Source of the DNA: Lumnitzera littorea
Taxonomy: Eukaryota; Streptophyta; Magnoliopsida; Myrtales; Combretaceae
NCBI GenBank assembly: GCA_024138015.1
Contig: JAMXBB010000002.1
Coordinates: 7,372,301 to 7,436,300 of the forward strand
Direction of reading: 5' to 3'
Length of the DNA: 64,000 bases
Shown here: in pieces, positions 62,711 to 64,000 of the stretch
Layout of the letters: every line of letters starts with the position of its first letter
Numbering within the stretch: the first letter of the stretch is position 1
The notes under the pieces: model-generated
Database searches by the model: none
What the model was told of the DNA's origin: nothing
Seen by the model: the letters and a program-made list of their open reading frames with translations, nothing else
Position numbers and translations under genes: made by a program

Positions 62711-64000
62711 TCTTTTGGACGAAGTTGAAAGGGTTTGGGTACCGAGTGAGCCTTTTAGATGACTTAAGCACGTGCACACTATTAAATAGCTGTGTCATTG
62801 CCAAATTAATTTCAAAATTGTCTTAGTATACGAGTCCATAACACTTCTTAATCGTATGTCATGCCTTAGCTGGATTAGCTTCTATACAACCTCAAGACAA
62901 CACTTCGAAATAAGTCTTCTTTAAGCTACCTCTTCTTGAGCTGATTTGACTCTTCGATGCAATTTACATGAGCTATTGATTCCATCGAGCCGTATCTTAT
63001 GCATTAACTTCACATTAGTGATCTCGTTGAGGCTGACTTCTATATATTCATATTGCCTTAAGTTTCTTCAAATAGAGGATAATTCTTCTTGTATAGCTTT
63101 TTATATGTACATAGTTGTTAAATGTTTCAAATCGTGGCCATACGACTTAAGTTGTAACTGGGTGAAATTTTTCAAAAACTTAATTTTGAAAGTAGATTTT
63201 TGCGAAGGTCAATAGTTAGCTTTAAGCTCAGGACAAAGGGTATAGGGGTCGCCCCCAGTGATATGGACTAATTTCAAGAAAATTTTTTTTTAAAAAAAAA
63301 AATAAACTGTAAACTCACGACACCATTTAATTAGACGTGTTGCCTTCAACTGGAATGAAACTGCACCTAATTCTCATATGGGTACATCACTTCAAAGCTA
63401 AGCTGAAACCCATGTAGAAGATGTATCACTATTTGTTGGGCAATTAAATGAAATAAACTATAGGCCCAAATTTTGTTGTCTAGGATGCACTTTGAGAAAG
63501 ATAATATAGTGCATTATTATTATAGTGCCCATTAAAAGTTTGACAAGTGACTGGTCACTTTTCCCTTTCTTTCTTTTATTCCCTACTACAATATGGTTTT
63601 TGCAATCCTCTTCTTTATTTTCTTCTTTTCTCTTTTGGCTAACCCCAAAGCAAACAACTTCATAGTTATTCCTCATGGCAACAACAGTTATTTTCGTCTT
63701 CACATTTCATATTATCTTCATCTTTTTCTTCTTTCTATAGCTCAACCCCTTCTACTTCTATATCGTTGAACTACCTTGATTTACATCTATGGCCAGGGAA
63801 AAAGTGTTCGAGAACAAAAACACTTAATGAAGCCTCTTCCTAACTATATCATTCTAATCTTTAAAACATAATATCTGTTCCTTGCTCATCTAAATAGCTA
63901 AAGCTTAGGTAGGCATGAGTTGATGTTGGGGCACACTTTCATGGCTCAGAAAGGCATAAAACCTCCAAATAAGGAGGTTCCTCCATAGTTAGTCTATCCA
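62711..64000. other. Possible element remainder, then intergenic DNA
   Basis: Positions 62711-63260 may continue the repeat above. A + strand frame at 62946-63215 has no recognised product. A poly(A) tract lies at 63283-63301. The last 700 bp shows no gene, only an 81-codon frame at 63458-63703 on the - strand that looks like chance. Confidence 0.4.

Overview
The window is eukaryotic nuclear DNA from a flowering plant, most likely a eudicot. The evidence is AT-rich intergenic sequence full of (AT)n and (CT)n tracts, small exons joined by GT-AG introns, plant-type housekeeping genes, and decayed retroelements including an endogenous caulimovirid. No species can be named from the sequence alone. 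One run of 150 Ns (48520-48669) is an assembly gap.

Layout. Positions 1-1890 hold the 3' end of a decayed LINE on the + strand. Positions 3850-11200 hold a badly mutated endogenous pararetrovirus of petuvirus-like type. Its body lies on the - strand (movement, coat, zinc knuckle/protease, reverse transcriptase, RNase H and C-terminal regions, then a TATA box and leader-like stretch), and a separate small inverted piece lies on the + strand. Positions 13850-15875 hold two diverged direct repeats of about 420-475 bp. They bracket a GRF-type zinc-finger fragment and, on the other strand, a zinc-knuckle fragment. Another LINE copy lies at 55400-58390. One dispersed LTR-like repeat occurs in the same orientation at about 42145 and 62250.

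Four intact protein genes were reconstructed exon by exon, and in each the exon phases close exactly. (1) An ABIL (Abl-interactor-like) subunit of the SCAR/WAVE complex, + strand, 9 coding exons, 326 aa, 19100-22275. It has one GC-AG intron and a repeat-rich 5' region. (2) A Pcc1-family subunit of the KEOPS/EKC tRNA-modification complex, - strand, 4 exons, 93 aa, 23899-25955. (3) An alpha/beta-hydrolase with catalytic Ser/Asp/His and a C-terminal membrane segment, - strand, 10 exons, 395 aa, 33518-38574. (4) A plant-specific protein of unknown function with a WWLHLQPN motif, a coiled coil and a C-terminal membrane anchor, - strand, 2 coding exons, 477 or 479 aa, 43813-46820.

The genes do not form an operon or cluster and act in unrelated processes (actin nucleation, tRNA modification, lipid/ester hydrolysis, unknown). 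The rest is intergenic DNA, simple repeats and fragments of mobile elements. No convincing new multi-gene system was found. The most interesting items are the virus fossil with its inverted satellite piece, the repeat-bracketed GRF/zinc-knuckle segment, the internal repeats in the ABIL leader, and the alternative acceptor choice in gene 4.
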